From Nonomuraea glycinis (GTDB lineage Bacteria > Actinomycetota > Actinomycetes > Streptosporangiales > Streptosporangiaceae), in NCBI RefSeq assembly GCF_014646515.1, contig NZ_BMNK01000011.1, forward strand, positions 1 to 64,000: 64,000 nucleotides of DNA. The letters are read 5' to 3'. The notes beneath the pieces are model-generated. The model made no database searches and was not told the DNA's origin. It saw only the letters and a list, made by a program, of their open reading frames with translations. This document shows positions 1 to 8,364 of this stretch, piece after piece; the stretch's first letter is position 1; the number at the start of each line of letters is the position of its first letter. Made by a program: the position numbers and the translations under genes.

Positions 1-479
1 CGCTCATTTCGTGTTCTGTTATGTCTTAATCCTGTCAGCCGTTCAAGTCCCTGTCAAATTGACCGGACCCGCTCGACCTGCAGGAATAACCACCGCCCCG
101 CTTCCGGGACAACCCCTCTAACTTACCAATACATTTGAATGGTCGAGACCATCGTGATGCGAAGCAAGAGAGTGGAGTTTGCCGGGCATCTCCCGGACTC
201 TGCGAGTCCTGGCCGCCCGTGCCTGAGCAACTCTAGCAGCCCTCAAGACCAACTCGGCCCCACAGAGGTAATCATGTGGTCCTTCCCTCCCCACGCAACC
301 CTCAAACCTCTCTACCCTCTTGGCAACGTCAGACGCCCCTACCGGGGCAAGCTGCTACATGTCGGTACATGCCACGAGAGTCACCAGACGGGCCCTGAGC
401 AAGCGGTCAGCAAGTCATCCGCAATCGTCTCCGGGTACGAAGGACCCATGAGCCGACTGTGCTCTCGGAGGTGGCAGCT
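1..479. other. No convincing gene at the left edge
   Basis: This stretch has lower and less periodic GC than the genes that follow. A frame opening at 139 runs to 483 on the + strand, but its codon third positions are mixed and its product resembles no family, so I do not call it. The region probably holds the 5' flank of the gene at 480. Confidence 0.4.
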
Positions 480-878
480 ATGACCCGTTCGGAGTTCGAC
501 GACATCCGCGCCTTTCTCGCCGACAGCGCGACCCGCGCCGACGACCTGCTGCCCATCGCCCGGATGCTGGTCGACGACCTTGAGCACGCCCGTACGCGCG
601 AGGCCATCTTGCGGACCCACTACCTGCGTCTGCTCACCGCCTCGCGGGCGACGGTCGCGGCGGACGCCGCGGGAGCGCCCGACCCCATGGCTTTCATCAA
701 GCACGAGCTCGCCGAGCACGGCCAACTCCCTCTCGACGGTGAGATGGTCCAGCGGATCCTGGCCGACGCCCGCACCGCCGCCACCCTTCTGGCCTGCTTG
801 GAGCAGCCGAAGCCGGCCCGTACGCGCAACATGCGCCTGCGCCGCTGCGTCGGCGCTGCCCGCAGCCTGCCCAGATGA
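480..878 (+). CDS. Hypothetical protein, mostly alpha-helical
   Basis: A 132-residue soluble protein I do not recognise. The ATG at 480 is chosen because GGAGG lies at 467-471, eight bases upstream; an earlier in-frame start at 459 has no such site. The sequence is rich in Ala, Leu, Asp and Arg with heptad-like hydrophobic spacing and has no membrane segment or signal peptide. The last ~20 residues are Arg-rich and run into a 27-bp tandem repeat beginning at 863, which contains the stop codon. The repeat may have altered the original C-terminus. No function is proposed. Confidence 0.55.
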   Translation: MTRSEFDDIRAFLADSATRADDLLPIARMLVDDLEHARTREAILRTHYLRLLTASRATVAADAAGAPDPMAFIKHELAEHGQLPLDGEMVQRILADARTAATLLACLEQPKPARTRNMRLRRCVGAARSLPR

Positions 879-970
879 GGCCCCACCAGCAGCCTTTCCA
901 GATCGGGCCCCACCCGCAGCCTCTCCAGGTGACGCGCCGCCCGCAGCCTTCCCGGTAACGCGCCCCGGTG
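863..970. repeat. Tandem repeat, 27 bp x 4, across a stop codon
   Basis: Four imperfect 27-bp units (863-889, 890-916, 917-943, 944-970), each beginning CAGCC, overlap the end of the gene at 480-878 and continue past its stop. In another frame they would encode nine-residue repeats, so a single frameshift upstream would give a repeat-bearing tail. Confidence 0.75.
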
Positions 971-1079
971 TGGCAACGCAAGCCTTTCCGATGGACGGGG
1001 CTAGGTAGCGGCACACCAGTGACCCGATGACGACCTGCTACATACCCGTCATTGATGAAGCGACTGGGAGACTGCGCAT

Positions 1080-1268
1080 ATGTGGCATCGGGGTATGAAT
1101 TGGGCGGCCATCGCGCTGGTCGGGATATTTGGCCTGATGTGGCTCGGTGTCGTGGTCTATGCGGACGTCACCTCTGCCCCGTGGATGCGTGTCGCCCAGG
1201 CGGTCTTCGCACTGTTCCTGCTGGGGTGGGCCGCCTGGAAGACGGCGGTGATGATCGGCAAGGCCTGA
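1080..1268 (+). CDS. Small two-helix membrane protein
   Basis: A 62-residue protein with two hydrophobic segments: about residues 8-28 (rich in Ala, Ile, Val, Gly and Leu) and 37-57 (Ala, Val, Phe, Leu). The ATG at 1080 is preceded by GGGAG at 1066-1070, a good ribosome binding site. The two predicted spans with a short polar loop suggest a small integral membrane protein. No family is recognised. It converges with the truncated haemoglobin gene, with no clear terminator between them. Confidence 0.55.
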   Translation: MWHRGMNWAAIALVGIFGLMWLGVVVYADVTSAPWMRVAQAVFALFLLGWAAWKTAVMIGKA

Positions 1269-1291
1269 GCCGAGTCAGCCGTACGAGACGG

Positions 1292-1759
1292 TTACGGGAT
1301 ATAGGGCGGCGCCACGCCCCATCCCCAGTGCGGCACCGGCGCCTGGGGCGGCGGTTCGGCTCCGGGCTGGGAGTTCTGCCGGGCGAGGCGGGTCCCCCAT
1401 TCGACGTAGCCGAAGAAGGCGGCCCTGAACTCGGGGTCGTCCGGCAACTCCACCTCGTCCGCCGCGTCCATGAGCAGGCTCACCCACCGCCGGCGCTGCG
1501 GCTCGGTGATGCCCTTGCCAAGGTGGTGCGCGAGCATGTGCGCGTATCCGCCACGCTCGTCGGTGTAGCGCGCCGGGCCGCCGAACACCTCCGCGAGCCA
1601 CATCGCCACATACTTCGGGTGGCCCGGGTCCATGTGCGCGAACAGCGGGCCGATGAGCTCGTCCTTCTTGACCTCTCGGTAGAACACCTCGGTCAGCCGC
1701 TCCAACGCGTCCGTGCCGCCCGCCCACTCGTACAGCGTCGGCACCGCTTCATCAGTCAT
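1292..1759 (-). CDS. glbO: Group II truncated haemoglobin
   Basis: A 155-residue 2-on-2 globin of the trHbO/GlbO class. It shows the N-terminal YEWAGG, the helix carrying FYREVKKDELIGPLF, the EVFGGP block, the HMLAHHLG segment holding the proximal His, and EWGTRLA near the C-terminus. The Pro/Trp-rich tail ending in GWGVAPPYIP is typical of actinobacterial members. Such proteins bind O2 and are linked to oxygen handling or nitrosative-stress defence with membrane-associated partners. Length and motifs are intact. It stands alone, reading away from the membrane-protein gene at 1823. Confidence 0.88.
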   Translation of the reverse strand: MTDEAVPTLYEWAGGTDALERLTEVFYREVKKDELIGPLFAHMDPGHPKYVAMWLAEVFGGPARYTDERGGYAHMLAHHLGKGITEPQRRRWVSLLMDAADEVELPDDPEFRAAFFGYVEWGTRLARQNSQPGAEPPPQAPVPHWGWGVAPPYIP

Positions 1760-1822
1760 GTAATTATGTAATCAGTCCTGATAAATCAGGGCAAGACCCC
1801 GACGGCGGGAAGCGGGCAGCGG

Positions 1823-2416
1823 TCAGAAGTCATCGCAGGTCACGTACCACCGGCCGGAGAGGTGGTCGACGGAGGACGACCGGATCTTCCCATCGCCCGT
1901 CGCATAGGTGAGCCCGCAGAATTCCAGCCACCCGCCGGCTCCGATCACGCTGAGGTTGGAGCTGCCCTCGTGGCGGACGGCACGCCCGACGGGGAAGACT
2001 CCCACCCAGTCGACGCCCAGCCCGGCTTCGGCGTCGCCCAGCGTCATGCTCTCCGGATGCAGCGGCAGCGAGCTCACATAGTCGGACAGCGCCGGCTCGG
2101 AGACCGCGAAGGCCACCCGGATGGGCAGGTCCGCGGCCACGGCGCCGCACGTCACGACAGCGAGCACCGGCGCGACGGCGACCACCGCATGCCGTCGGCG
2201 ACCCGGCAGGTAGAGCAGCACCCCCCAGCAGCCGGCCGCGATCAGCCAGAAGAGGAACGCATAGGACCAGACATAGAGGCTGCCTCCAGGAAACACGGCG
2301 CCGATCAGGCTGGCCAGGGTCGCGAGCAGCGGCGGGACCACGAGCCAGAGACCCCGCATCCGCTTGCGCGCGGGCGGGGCGGGAACGGGCACACGCAGAC
2401 GATAGCAAGTCCGCAC
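1823..2416 (-). CDS. Hypothetical membrane protein
   Basis: The protein begins with an Arg/Pro-rich segment followed by several hydrophobic stretches rich in Leu, Val and Ala (roughly the first half), then a soluble C-terminal domain with two Cys (in FCGL and VTCDDF). An open frame extends much further upstream (to 2731), but that would overlap the cellulase promoter and start on the opposite strand. I therefore prefer the GTG at 2416, or the ATG at 2359. No family is recognised. The C-terminal portion may be extracellular given the topology. Confidence 0.5.
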   Translation of the reverse strand: MRTCYRLRVPVPAPPARKRMRGLWLVVPPLLATLASLIGAVFPGGSLYVWSYAFLFWLIAAGCWGVLLYLPGRRRHAVVAVAPVLAVVTCGAVAADLPIRVAFAVSEPALSDYVSSLPLHPESMTLGDAEAGLGVDWVGVFPVGRAVRHEGSSNLSVIGAGGWLEFCGLTYATGDGKIRSSSVDHLSGRWYVTCDDF

Positions 2417-2581
2417 CAAGATCCCGGGCGACCTGCCAAGAACCGTCCTGACGGTTGAAACTTTCAGCCACTCGGCGCACGGCCGACCTGTCCAGCCTGT
2501 GCCTTTGGCGGGAGCGGGTACGTCCGCGGCCGCCGCCCCTTCTGGTCGCGGCCGTGTCTCCCTACCATCCGAGAGAACCGA

Positions 2582-2595
2582 TGGGAGCGCTCCCA
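2582..2595. promoter_or_regulatory. CebR operator (cellobiose-responsive repressor box)
   Basis: TGGGAGCGCTCCCA is a perfect 14-bp palindrome identical to the established operator of CebR/CelR, the LacI-family repressor of cellulose and cello-oligosaccharide utilisation in actinobacteria. It lies 30 bases upstream of the cellulase start at 2625, where a bound repressor would block transcription until cellobiose is present. Confidence 0.9.
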
Positions 2596-2624
2596 AAGCA
2601 CCCACGTCATCGGACGGAGCATCC

Positions 2625-3953
2625 ATGTCTCGCAAAAGACCCCTCCTGGCCGGCATCCTCACCGCGCTCGCCACGGTCGCGGCGGGGACGGTCGTCTTCA
2701 CCTCGTCCGCCGTCCAGGCCGCCGAGTCCACGTTCTACGTGGATCCGCTGACCAGCGCGGCCACGTGGGTGGCCGCCAACCCCGGCGACCGCCGCGCCGC
2801 CGTGATCAGAGACCGGATCGCCGCCGTCCCGCAGGGCCGCTGGTTCGCCACCTACAACCCGGCGACCGTGCGCGGCCAGGTTGACGCGTACGTGGGCGCC
2901 GCCGCGACGGCGGGCAAGATCCCCATCATGGTCGTGTACGCCATGCCGAACCGCGACTGCGGCGGCCCGAGCGCGGGCGGAGCTCCCGACCACGCGGCGT
3001 ACCGGGGCTGGATCGACCAGATCGCGGCAGGTCTGGGCGGGCGGCCCGCCACCATCATCCTGGAGCCGGACGCGCTGGCCATCATGTCCAGCTGCATGAA
3101 CGCCGCCCAGCAGGCCGAGGTCCAGGCCTCCATGGCCTACGCCGGGGAGCGCTTCAACGCCACGTCCGCCCAGGTGAACGTCTACTTCGACATCGGCCAC
3201 GACGCCTGGCTGTCACCCTCGGAGGCCGCCGCCCGGCTGACCGGCGCGCGCGTGGCCGGCAGCGCCGACGGCATCGCCGTCAACACCTCGAACTATCGCG
3301 CCACGGCGGGCCTGGTGTCGTTCGCCAAGAGCGTCATCGCCGCGACCGGGGTCTCCGGGCTGGGCGCGGTCGTGGACACCAGTCGCAACGGCAACGGGCC
3401 GGCGGGCAGTGAGTGGTGTGATCCGGCAGGCCGGGCCACCGGCACCTGGAGCACCACCGAGACCGGGGACCCGGCCATCGACGCGTTCCTGTGGGTGAAG
3501 CCTCCGGGCGAGGCCGACGGCTGTCTCGCCGCCGCGGGCCAGTTCGTGCCGCAGCGGGCCTACGACCTTGCCTCGGCGGCACCGTCGCCCACCGTCACCC
3601 CGACCGTGACACCCACAGTGACGCCTACCGTCACTCCCACGGTGCCGCCGGCGGGCTGCGCCGCGTCGTACCGGCTGATCAGCACGTGGGCGGACGGTTT
3701 CCAGGCGGAGGTCACGGTGCGGAACACCGGGTCGTCGCCCACGGCGGGCTGGCGGGTGCGCTGGGCCTTCCCCGGCGGGCAGTCCATCTCGCAGCTGTGG
3801 AACGGCAGCCTCTCGACCTCCGGTGGCGTCACGGTCACCGACCTCGGCTGGAACGGCGGCATCGCGCCGAACGCGACGACCACGTTCGGCTTCCTCGGTA
3901 GCGGGAACGGCGACGGCAGCACGCCGTCGCCCCTCACCTGCACGGCGTCCTGA
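2625..3953 (+). CDS. Secreted GH6 cellulase with CBM2
   Basis: A 442-residue glycoside hydrolase family 6 enzyme (endoglucanase or cellobiohydrolase) acting on beta-1,4-glucan outside the cell. It has a basic, hydrophobic signal peptide (about residues 1-33). The GH6 domain (about 35-310) carries NRDCG, whose Asp111 matches the conserved catalytic acid, then FDIGHDAWL, VDTSRNGNG and EWCDPAGR. A Pro-Thr-Val linker follows, then a CBM2 cellulose-binding domain (about 346-442) bracketed by two Cys with conserved Trp residues. The ATG at 2625 is chosen because it starts the signal peptide and lies just after the CebR box. Whether it is endo- or exo-acting cannot be told without loop comparison. 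Confidence 0.93.
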   Translation: MSRKRPLLAGILTALATVAAGTVVFTSSAVQAAESTFYVDPLTSAATWVAANPGDRRAAVIRDRIAAVPQGRWFATYNPATVRGQVDAYVGAAATAGKIPIMVVYAMPNRDCGGPSAGGAPDHAAYRGWIDQIAAGLGGRPATIILEPDALAIMSSCMNAAQQAEVQASMAYAGERFNATSAQVNVYFDIGHDAWLSPSEAAARLTGARVAGSADGIAVNTSNYRATAGLVSFAKSVIAATGVSGLGAVVDTSRNGNGPAGSEWCDPAGRATGTWSTTETGDPAIDAFLWVKPPGEADGCLAAAGQFVPQRAYDLASAAPSPTVTPTVTPTVTPTVTPTVPPAGCAASYRLISTWADGFQAEVTVRNTGSSPTAGWRVRWAFPGGQSISQLWNGSLSTSGGVTVTDLGWNGGIAPNATTTFGFLGSGNGDGSTPSPLTCTAS

Positions 3954-3958
3954 CGTCG

Positions 3959-4546
3959 CTAGCGGATGCTCATCGAGTGGGTGACCAGGGTGGTCAGCAC
4001 CTCTTTGACGGAGGCGCGGTCGCGGGCGTCACACATGATGAGCGGCGTGGACTCGTCCAACCCCAGCGCCCGCCGCACCTTCGCCGCATCGTGGCGGCGG
4101 GCGCCGTCGAAGCAGTTGACCGCGACCACGAAGGGGAGGTCGAGCTTCTCGAAGTAGTCCACGGCGGGGAAGCAGTCCTGCAGCCGCCGGGTGTCGACCA
4201 GGACGACCGCCCCCAGCGCGCCCAGCGCCAGCTCCTCCCACATGAACCAGAAGCGATCCTGTCCGGGCGTGCCGAACAGGTAGAGCCACAGGCCGTCGCG
4301 GATGGTGATGCGGCCGAAGTCCAGTGCCACCGTTGTGGCGATCTTGGTTTCCACGCCCGAGATGTCGTCCACGCCTACGCCGCGGTCGCTCAGCAGTTCC
4401 TCGGTGTGCAGGGGACGTATTTCGCTGATGGTGCCGACCATGGTGGTCTTGCCCACGCCGAACCCCCCTGCCACCAGGATCTTCAGGGCAGTGGCGGTGA
4501 GCGTACCTCCGGAGAGCCGGGGGCGGTCAAAGCCTGCGTATTCCAT
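3959..4546 (-). CDS. cvnD: Conservon GTPase CvnD
   Basis: A small Ras-like GTP-binding protein, the last gene of a cvnABCD conservon. It has a P-loop (GGFGVGKTT), the switch-II motif FGTPGQDRF and a degenerate base-specificity motif (VNCFD). CvnD-type proteins act with the CvnA sensor and the CvnB and CvnC partners at the membrane as a G-protein-like signalling complex. The ATG at 4546 has AGGGA upstream; another ATG at 4573 would lengthen the overlap with cvnC. The gene overlaps the end of cvnC, so translation is probably coupled. It ends six bases from the convergent cellulase gene. Confidence 0.9.
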   Translation of the reverse strand: MEYAGFDRPRLSGGTLTATALKILVAGGFGVGKTTMVGTISEIRPLHTEELLSDRGVGVDDISGVETKIATTVALDFGRITIRDGLWLYLFGTPGQDRFWFMWEELALGALGAVVLVDTRRLQDCFPAVDYFEKLDLPFVVAVNCFDGARRHDAAKVRRALGLDESTPLIMCDARDRASVKEVLTTLVTHSMSIR

Positions 4547-4877
4547 GCAGTACATCCCTGTAGGTACGTTCATCGATCGTCTCGTCGACGGGCTGCGGTG
4601 CTGCGATGTCGACCAGGCCTTCGCGCCGGAGGTCGCCGAGGAGCACGCGGGTGATGTTGAGCGGCAGCCCGAGCTGCGCCGCCACGTCGGCCACGGGGGT
4701 CGGCTCGTGGCAGATGGTCAGCATGGCGTGGTGTTCCGGATTCAGGCCGACCGGCTCGATCGGCGTCATGATCGTCGTGACGATGGCCACCAGATCGAAC
4801 GCCTCGCCGGGCGGCCGCGCCCGGCCGCCCGTCAGGCCGTACAGCCTGATCAGAGGCCCTGGATCCGCATCCGTCAT
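4527..4877 (-). CDS. cvnC: Conservon protein CvnC (DUF742)
   Basis: A 116-residue DUF742 protein with the hallmark RLYGLTGGRARP near the N-terminus and a winged-helix-like core (PVADVAAQLGLPLNITRVLLGDL). It ends in VLHGIRRL, as family members do. It is the third gene of the conservon. Its ATG overlaps the cvnB stop by four bases (ATGA), and its end overlaps cvnD, so the four genes form one tightly coupled operon. The biochemical role is unknown; it is taken to be a partner of the CvnD GTPase. Confidence 0.9.
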   Translation of the reverse strand: MTDADPGPLIRLYGLTGGRARPPGEAFDLVAIVTTIMTPIEPVGLNPEHHAMLTICHEPTPVADVAAQLGLPLNITRVLLGDLRREGLVDIAAPQPVDETIDERTYRDVLHGIRRL

Positions 4878-5299
4878 GGCGCCATGCCGTTCCAGGCGGG
4901 TGCGGGCGCCGCTCCTCGCGGCTGGGCGCTCAGGTGCTGGCCCACCCGCTTGACGAGCAGTGCCATCTCGTACGTGACCAGTCCGAGCTCGGCGTCGCCC
5001 GCCGCCAGCACGGCCAGTCTGGCGCCCTGTCCGGCGGCCGTGACGAAGAGGAAGCCACCCTCCATCTCGAAGATCGTCTGACGTACACCGCCGAGTCCGA
5101 AATGCCGCCCGGTGCCCGAGGCCAGGCCGTGGCTGCCGGCCGCGATGGCCGCGAGGTGCTCGGTGTCCTCCCTCGTCAGCGCCTTGGAGCCGCCCATCGT
5201 CAGGCCGTCGGCGGACAACAGGACCGCGTGCTGTATGCCGTCGACCCGGTGGGTCAGGTCGTCGAGCAGCCAGCTCAGCTCAGCTCTAGCGTCAGCCAT
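4874..5299 (-). CDS. cvnB: Conservon roadblock/LC7 protein CvnB
   Basis: A 141-residue roadblock/LC7-domain protein: LSWLLDDLTHRVDGIQHAVLLSADGL at the start, then the central strand-helix elements and a Pro/Ala-rich tail. In conservons this class acts as the probable regulator or GAP-like partner of the GTPase, similar to MglB with MglA in myxobacteria. It overlaps the cvnA end by eight bases and the cvnC start by four. Family assignment is firm; the exact role is inferred from the family. Confidence 0.9.
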   Translation of the reverse strand: MADARAELSWLLDDLTHRVDGIQHAVLLSADGLTMGGSKALTREDTEHLAAIAAGSHGLASGTGRHFGLGGVRQTIFEMEGGFLFVTAAGQGARLAVLAAGDAELGLVTYEMALLVKRVGQHLSAQPRGAAPAPAWNGMAP

Positions 5300-7484
5300 G
5301 GGAATCCCTTTCGTTGCGCACGTCTCGTTCCCTTTCCACCTCTCTGCGCCCTTGACGCCATCCCTCCTGCATGGAGGTCATCAGGTCGAGGAGCTCCCGC
5401 GGAGAGCGGGCGGAGGTTTCGCGGTCCGGTTTGAGACGTGTACCGCTCAGTTGTGGTGCGATGTTGGTCTGCCGCACCCGGACAGGCAGCCCGTCCAGGT
5501 CGTCGTCGATCTCAGGTGCGGCAGGCGGTGACTGGATGGGGTGGATCGGTTTACGTACCGACTTGGCGGATGTGTAGGAGCGGGTGGCGTCGAACAGGGA
5601 GAAGCCGGTCGGCGCGGCCGGCGTGAGCAGGCTCGCGGGCAGCATGAGGATCGCGGTCGTCCCGTCGTACGGCGACGGGCGGAGCGTGACCCTGATCCCG
5701 TGCCGGGCGGCCAGTCGCGAGACCACGAAGATGCCCATCCGGTCGGTGCCGGCCAGGTCGAACTCGGGCGGGGTGGCGAGCTGGGCGTTGAGCTCGGCCA
5801 GGACGGCGGGCTCGACGCCGAGGCCGCAGTCCTCGACCTCCACCGCGAACCCGTTCGCCGCGCTCAGGCCGCGGACCTGAACGGTGGTGTTCGGCGGGGA
5901 GAAGGCGGTGGCGTTCTCCACCAGCTCGGCGATCAGGTGGATCACGTCGGTCACCGCGTTGCCGACGAGCAGCGGCGCTGCCTGCATCGGCTGGATGGTG
6001 ACCCGCGTGTAGTCCTCGACCTCCAGGGCCGCGCTCCGCGCCACGTCGTAGATCGGCACCGGGTCGCGCCAGCGGCGGCCGGGGGCGGCGTCGGACAGGA
6101 TGATCAGGTTCTCCGCGTGCCGGCGCATGCGGGTGGTGAAGTGGTCGAGTTTGAACAGGTTCTCCAGGGTGTCCGGATCCTCGGTCTTGCGCTCCATGGA
6201 GTCGAGCAGGCTGAGCTGGCGGTGCAGCAGGGCCTGGTTGCGGCGGGCCAGGTTCAGGAAGACCTGGCCGACGCCCCTGCGCAGGGTGGCCTGGCCGACG
6301 GCGGCCTGTACGGCGGTCCGCTGTACGTCCGAGAACGCCCGGGCGACGGCCGCCACCTCGGCCGTGCGGGCGCTGCCCAGCTCCGGCGTCTCCGCGGGGT
6401 CGACGTCCTCTCCCCTGCGCAGCCGCTCGACCAGCCTGGGCAGCCGTACCTCGGCCAGCTCAACGGCCGAGCTCTGCAGCCTCTTCAGCTCGTCGACCAG
6501 GGAGCGGCCGAAGCGGTAGGAGAGCACGATCGACAGCACCACGGCCAGCAGGCCGAGCCCCACCACCAGCACGATGCGCAGCAGGCCGGTGACGACGAGG
6601 CTCTCGCCCTTGAGCGTGGCGCGTTGCAGATCCTTGGCAGCGTTGCCGGTCAGTCCGGTGAACGCCTCGCTCGCGTCGCGCTGCCAGTCGGCCGCGGACA
6701 CCGGCGGCTTGCCGGTCAGGTCCCAGGCGAAGACGGCGTCCTCGGCTCGCTCGAAGCGCTGGTAGGCGACGCTCGCCGCCAGCTGGGCGTGCCATTCCCG
6801 CAGGTCGGGGCCGATGTCGCGGTCGGCGTCGGCGAGCTGGACCCGGCGGGAGGTCATCGCCGCGACGAACGCCGCGTGCTCGGCCTGGGTCATCTCCCCG
6901 CGGGCCAGCGCCGGGGTGAGCACCGCGTGCTCCCTGGCGGCATACTCCGCGACCGAGCTGTAGGCGGTCAGCCCGCGCAGCACCCGGTACGACGACACCT
7001 CGGTGACCCGCTCCGAACCACCGAACTGGCGTTGCGCGACGCTGATCACCGCGTCGTACTTCTCGGTCGTGGCGAGCGGGATCTTCTCCTCCATATCGGC
7101 GCCGGCCCGTACCGCGGAGAGCCCGTCGAGCTCGTTGAGCAGGCCCTGCACCGCCTCGGGGGGCGTGCCGCTCACCGACACCTGACCTGCCACGTCCCGG
7201 ATCCGGGTCACGGCCTGGTCGGTGCGCTGCCGCTGCGCCGCGAGCCGCGCGTCGCCCGCCGTGTCGCCGGCGAGCTCGGCGGACAGCTGGCGCTCGCGCT
7301 GCACCTCGACGATCAGCGCGCGAGCGGGCGCGCCGACCGCGTCCCACTCGCTCCTGCTCTGCGCGAACCCCGAGGTCTCCGCCACCATGCTGTACGAGAG
7401 GAACGCCCACAGGGCGACCAGCGAGATCAGGGGCACCAGCAGGATCTTGAGGATCTTCGAGCGGATCGGCGGGGTGGAGCTCAT
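5292..7484 (-). CDS. cvnA: Conservon sensor CvnA (nitrate/nitrite-sensor-like histidine kinase)
   Basis: A large membrane sensor opening the conservon. A transmembrane helix near the N-terminus (ILLVPLISLVALWAFLSY) precedes a long extracytoplasmic domain of the nitrate/nitrite-sensing type. A second membrane helix follows (LRIVLVVGLGLLAVVLSIVL), then a HAMP-like region and a C-terminal HATPase domain (ELVENATAFSPPNTTV for the N box, DRMGIFVVSRLAARHGI for the G box). The usual phosphoacceptor His box is not evident, as in other CvnA proteins. The ATG at 7484 is preferred to upstream starts because the membrane helix follows directly. About 400 bp divergent from the cupin gene. Confidence 0.88.
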   Translation of the reverse strand: MSSTPPIRSKILKILLVPLISLVALWAFLSYSMVAETSGFAQSRSEWDAVGAPARALIVEVQRERQLSAELAGDTAGDARLAAQRQRTDQAVTRIRDVAGQVSVSGTPPEAVQGLLNELDGLSAVRAGADMEEKIPLATTEKYDAVISVAQRQFGGSERVTEVSSYRVLRGLTAYSSVAEYAAREHAVLTPALARGEMTQAEHAAFVAAMTSRRVQLADADRDIGPDLREWHAQLAASVAYQRFERAEDAVFAWDLTGKPPVSAADWQRDASEAFTGLTGNAAKDLQRATLKGESLVVTGLLRIVLVVGLGLLAVVLSIVLSYRFGRSLVDELKRLQSSAVELAEVRLPRLVERLRRGEDVDPAETPELGSARTAEVAAVARAFSDVQRTAVQAAVGQATLRRGVGQVFLNLARRNQALLHRQLSLLDSMERKTEDPDTLENLFKLDHFTTRMRRHAENLIILSDAAPGRRWRDPVPIYDVARSAALEVEDYTRVTIQPMQAAPLLVGNAVTDVIHLIAELVENATAFSPPNTTVQVRGLSAANGFAVEVEDCGLGVEPAVLAELNAQLATPPEFDLAGTDRMGIFVVSRLAARHGIRVTLRPSPYDGTTAILMLPASLLTPAAPTGFSLFDATRSYTSAKSVRKPIHPIQSPPAAPEIDDDLDGLPVRVRQTNIAPQLSGTRLKPDRETSARSPRELLDLMTSMQEGWRQGRREVERERDVRNERDSHG

Positions 7485-7870
7485 CGCTAGGTCCAATCCG
7501 CTAGTTGATCTGCCGGTTGTGGGTGGCAAGTGCCGCGAGTGCACTGTGATTTGCCCCACTATGCACGTGACGCTCCCGGGCGACAACCCGCTGTTACAAA
7601 AGTTGATATTTTGATACCAGGTAGAGCGGAAAGTCCGTCCTCACCGGCGATCCCTCGCCGCCCGGATCGCCAGGATGCACGGTCCCCTGAGGCCGCCGCC
7701 GCACCACCACGGCGAGCGCGGGTGTCGTCGCACCAGGCGGCCAGACCGTCTCATGATCTGGTCATACTCCGCCCCGTGCGGGAATTCCGGGTATCTGGGG
7801 TGACCGGCCGCGGGTGCGGGGTAGTAGCGCGAGAGTCCGTGTGCCTGATCATTACGGGAGCGAGAGAACC

Positions 7871-8236
7871 GTGCAGCACTTCACCATCGTCACCATTGCC
7901 GAGAAGAGTGCCGACTTCCGCCGTGTCCTGTGGACCGGGGAACACAGCCAGTTGGTCATCATGACCATCCCGCCGGGGGGCGAGATCGGCGATGAGGTCC
8001 ACGAGGAGAACGACCAGATCCTGACCTTCGTCGCCGGCACCGGCGAGGCGCGGGTCGGGGGCGAGGTCCGTGAGGTCAACCAGGGAGACCTGGTCGCCGT
8101 ACCGGCCGGGACACGGCACAACTTCATCAACACCGGCGTCAACCCGCTGGTCCTCTACACGGTGTACGGGCCTCCGGACCACGCGGACGGGGTCGTACAC
8201 CACACCAAGGAAGAGGCGGACCGCGACGAAGGCTGA
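7871..8236 (+). CDS. Cupin-domain protein
   Basis: A 121-residue single-domain cupin. Cupin motif 1 is present as PPGGEIGDEVHEENDQI, with a His, Glu and Gln where metal ligands normally sit. Motif 2 is PAGTRHNFINTG with its His. The GTG at 7871 follows GGGAG at 7856-7860. Such small cupins bind a divalent metal and may be isomerases, dioxygenases or sensors; nothing here narrows the substrate. A strong terminator follows at 8250, so the gene is probably monocistronic. Confidence 0.82.
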   Translation: MQHFTIVTIAEKSADFRRVLWTGEHSQLVIMTIPPGGEIGDEVHEENDQILTFVAGTGEARVGGEVREVNQGDLVAVPAGTRHNFINTGVNPLVLYTVYGPPDHADGVVHHTKEEADRDEG

Positions 8237-8249
8237 CCGCTCGACCGCC

Positions 8250-8278
8250 GCCCTCCGGGATGACCACTCCCGGAGGGC
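8250..8278 (+). terminator. Rho-independent terminator after the cupin gene
   Basis: An 11-bp perfect GC-rich stem (8250-8260 with 8268-8278) around a 7-base loop is followed by TTCTT. It lies 14 bases after the cupin stop. Confidence 0.8.
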
Positions 8279-8364
8279 TTCTTGCCGGGGCGGCTGAACC
8301 CAGACAATCTTTCTCCCGTACCACTCCGAAACCGGGCTTTCCCAAGACCGGAAGGAGAGGTCGC

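Noticed and set aside
139..483. Possible 114-residue protein ending at the start of the gene at 480
   Set aside because: Weak third-position GC bias, no recognisable features and no good ribosome binding site, despite the suggestive ATGA junction.
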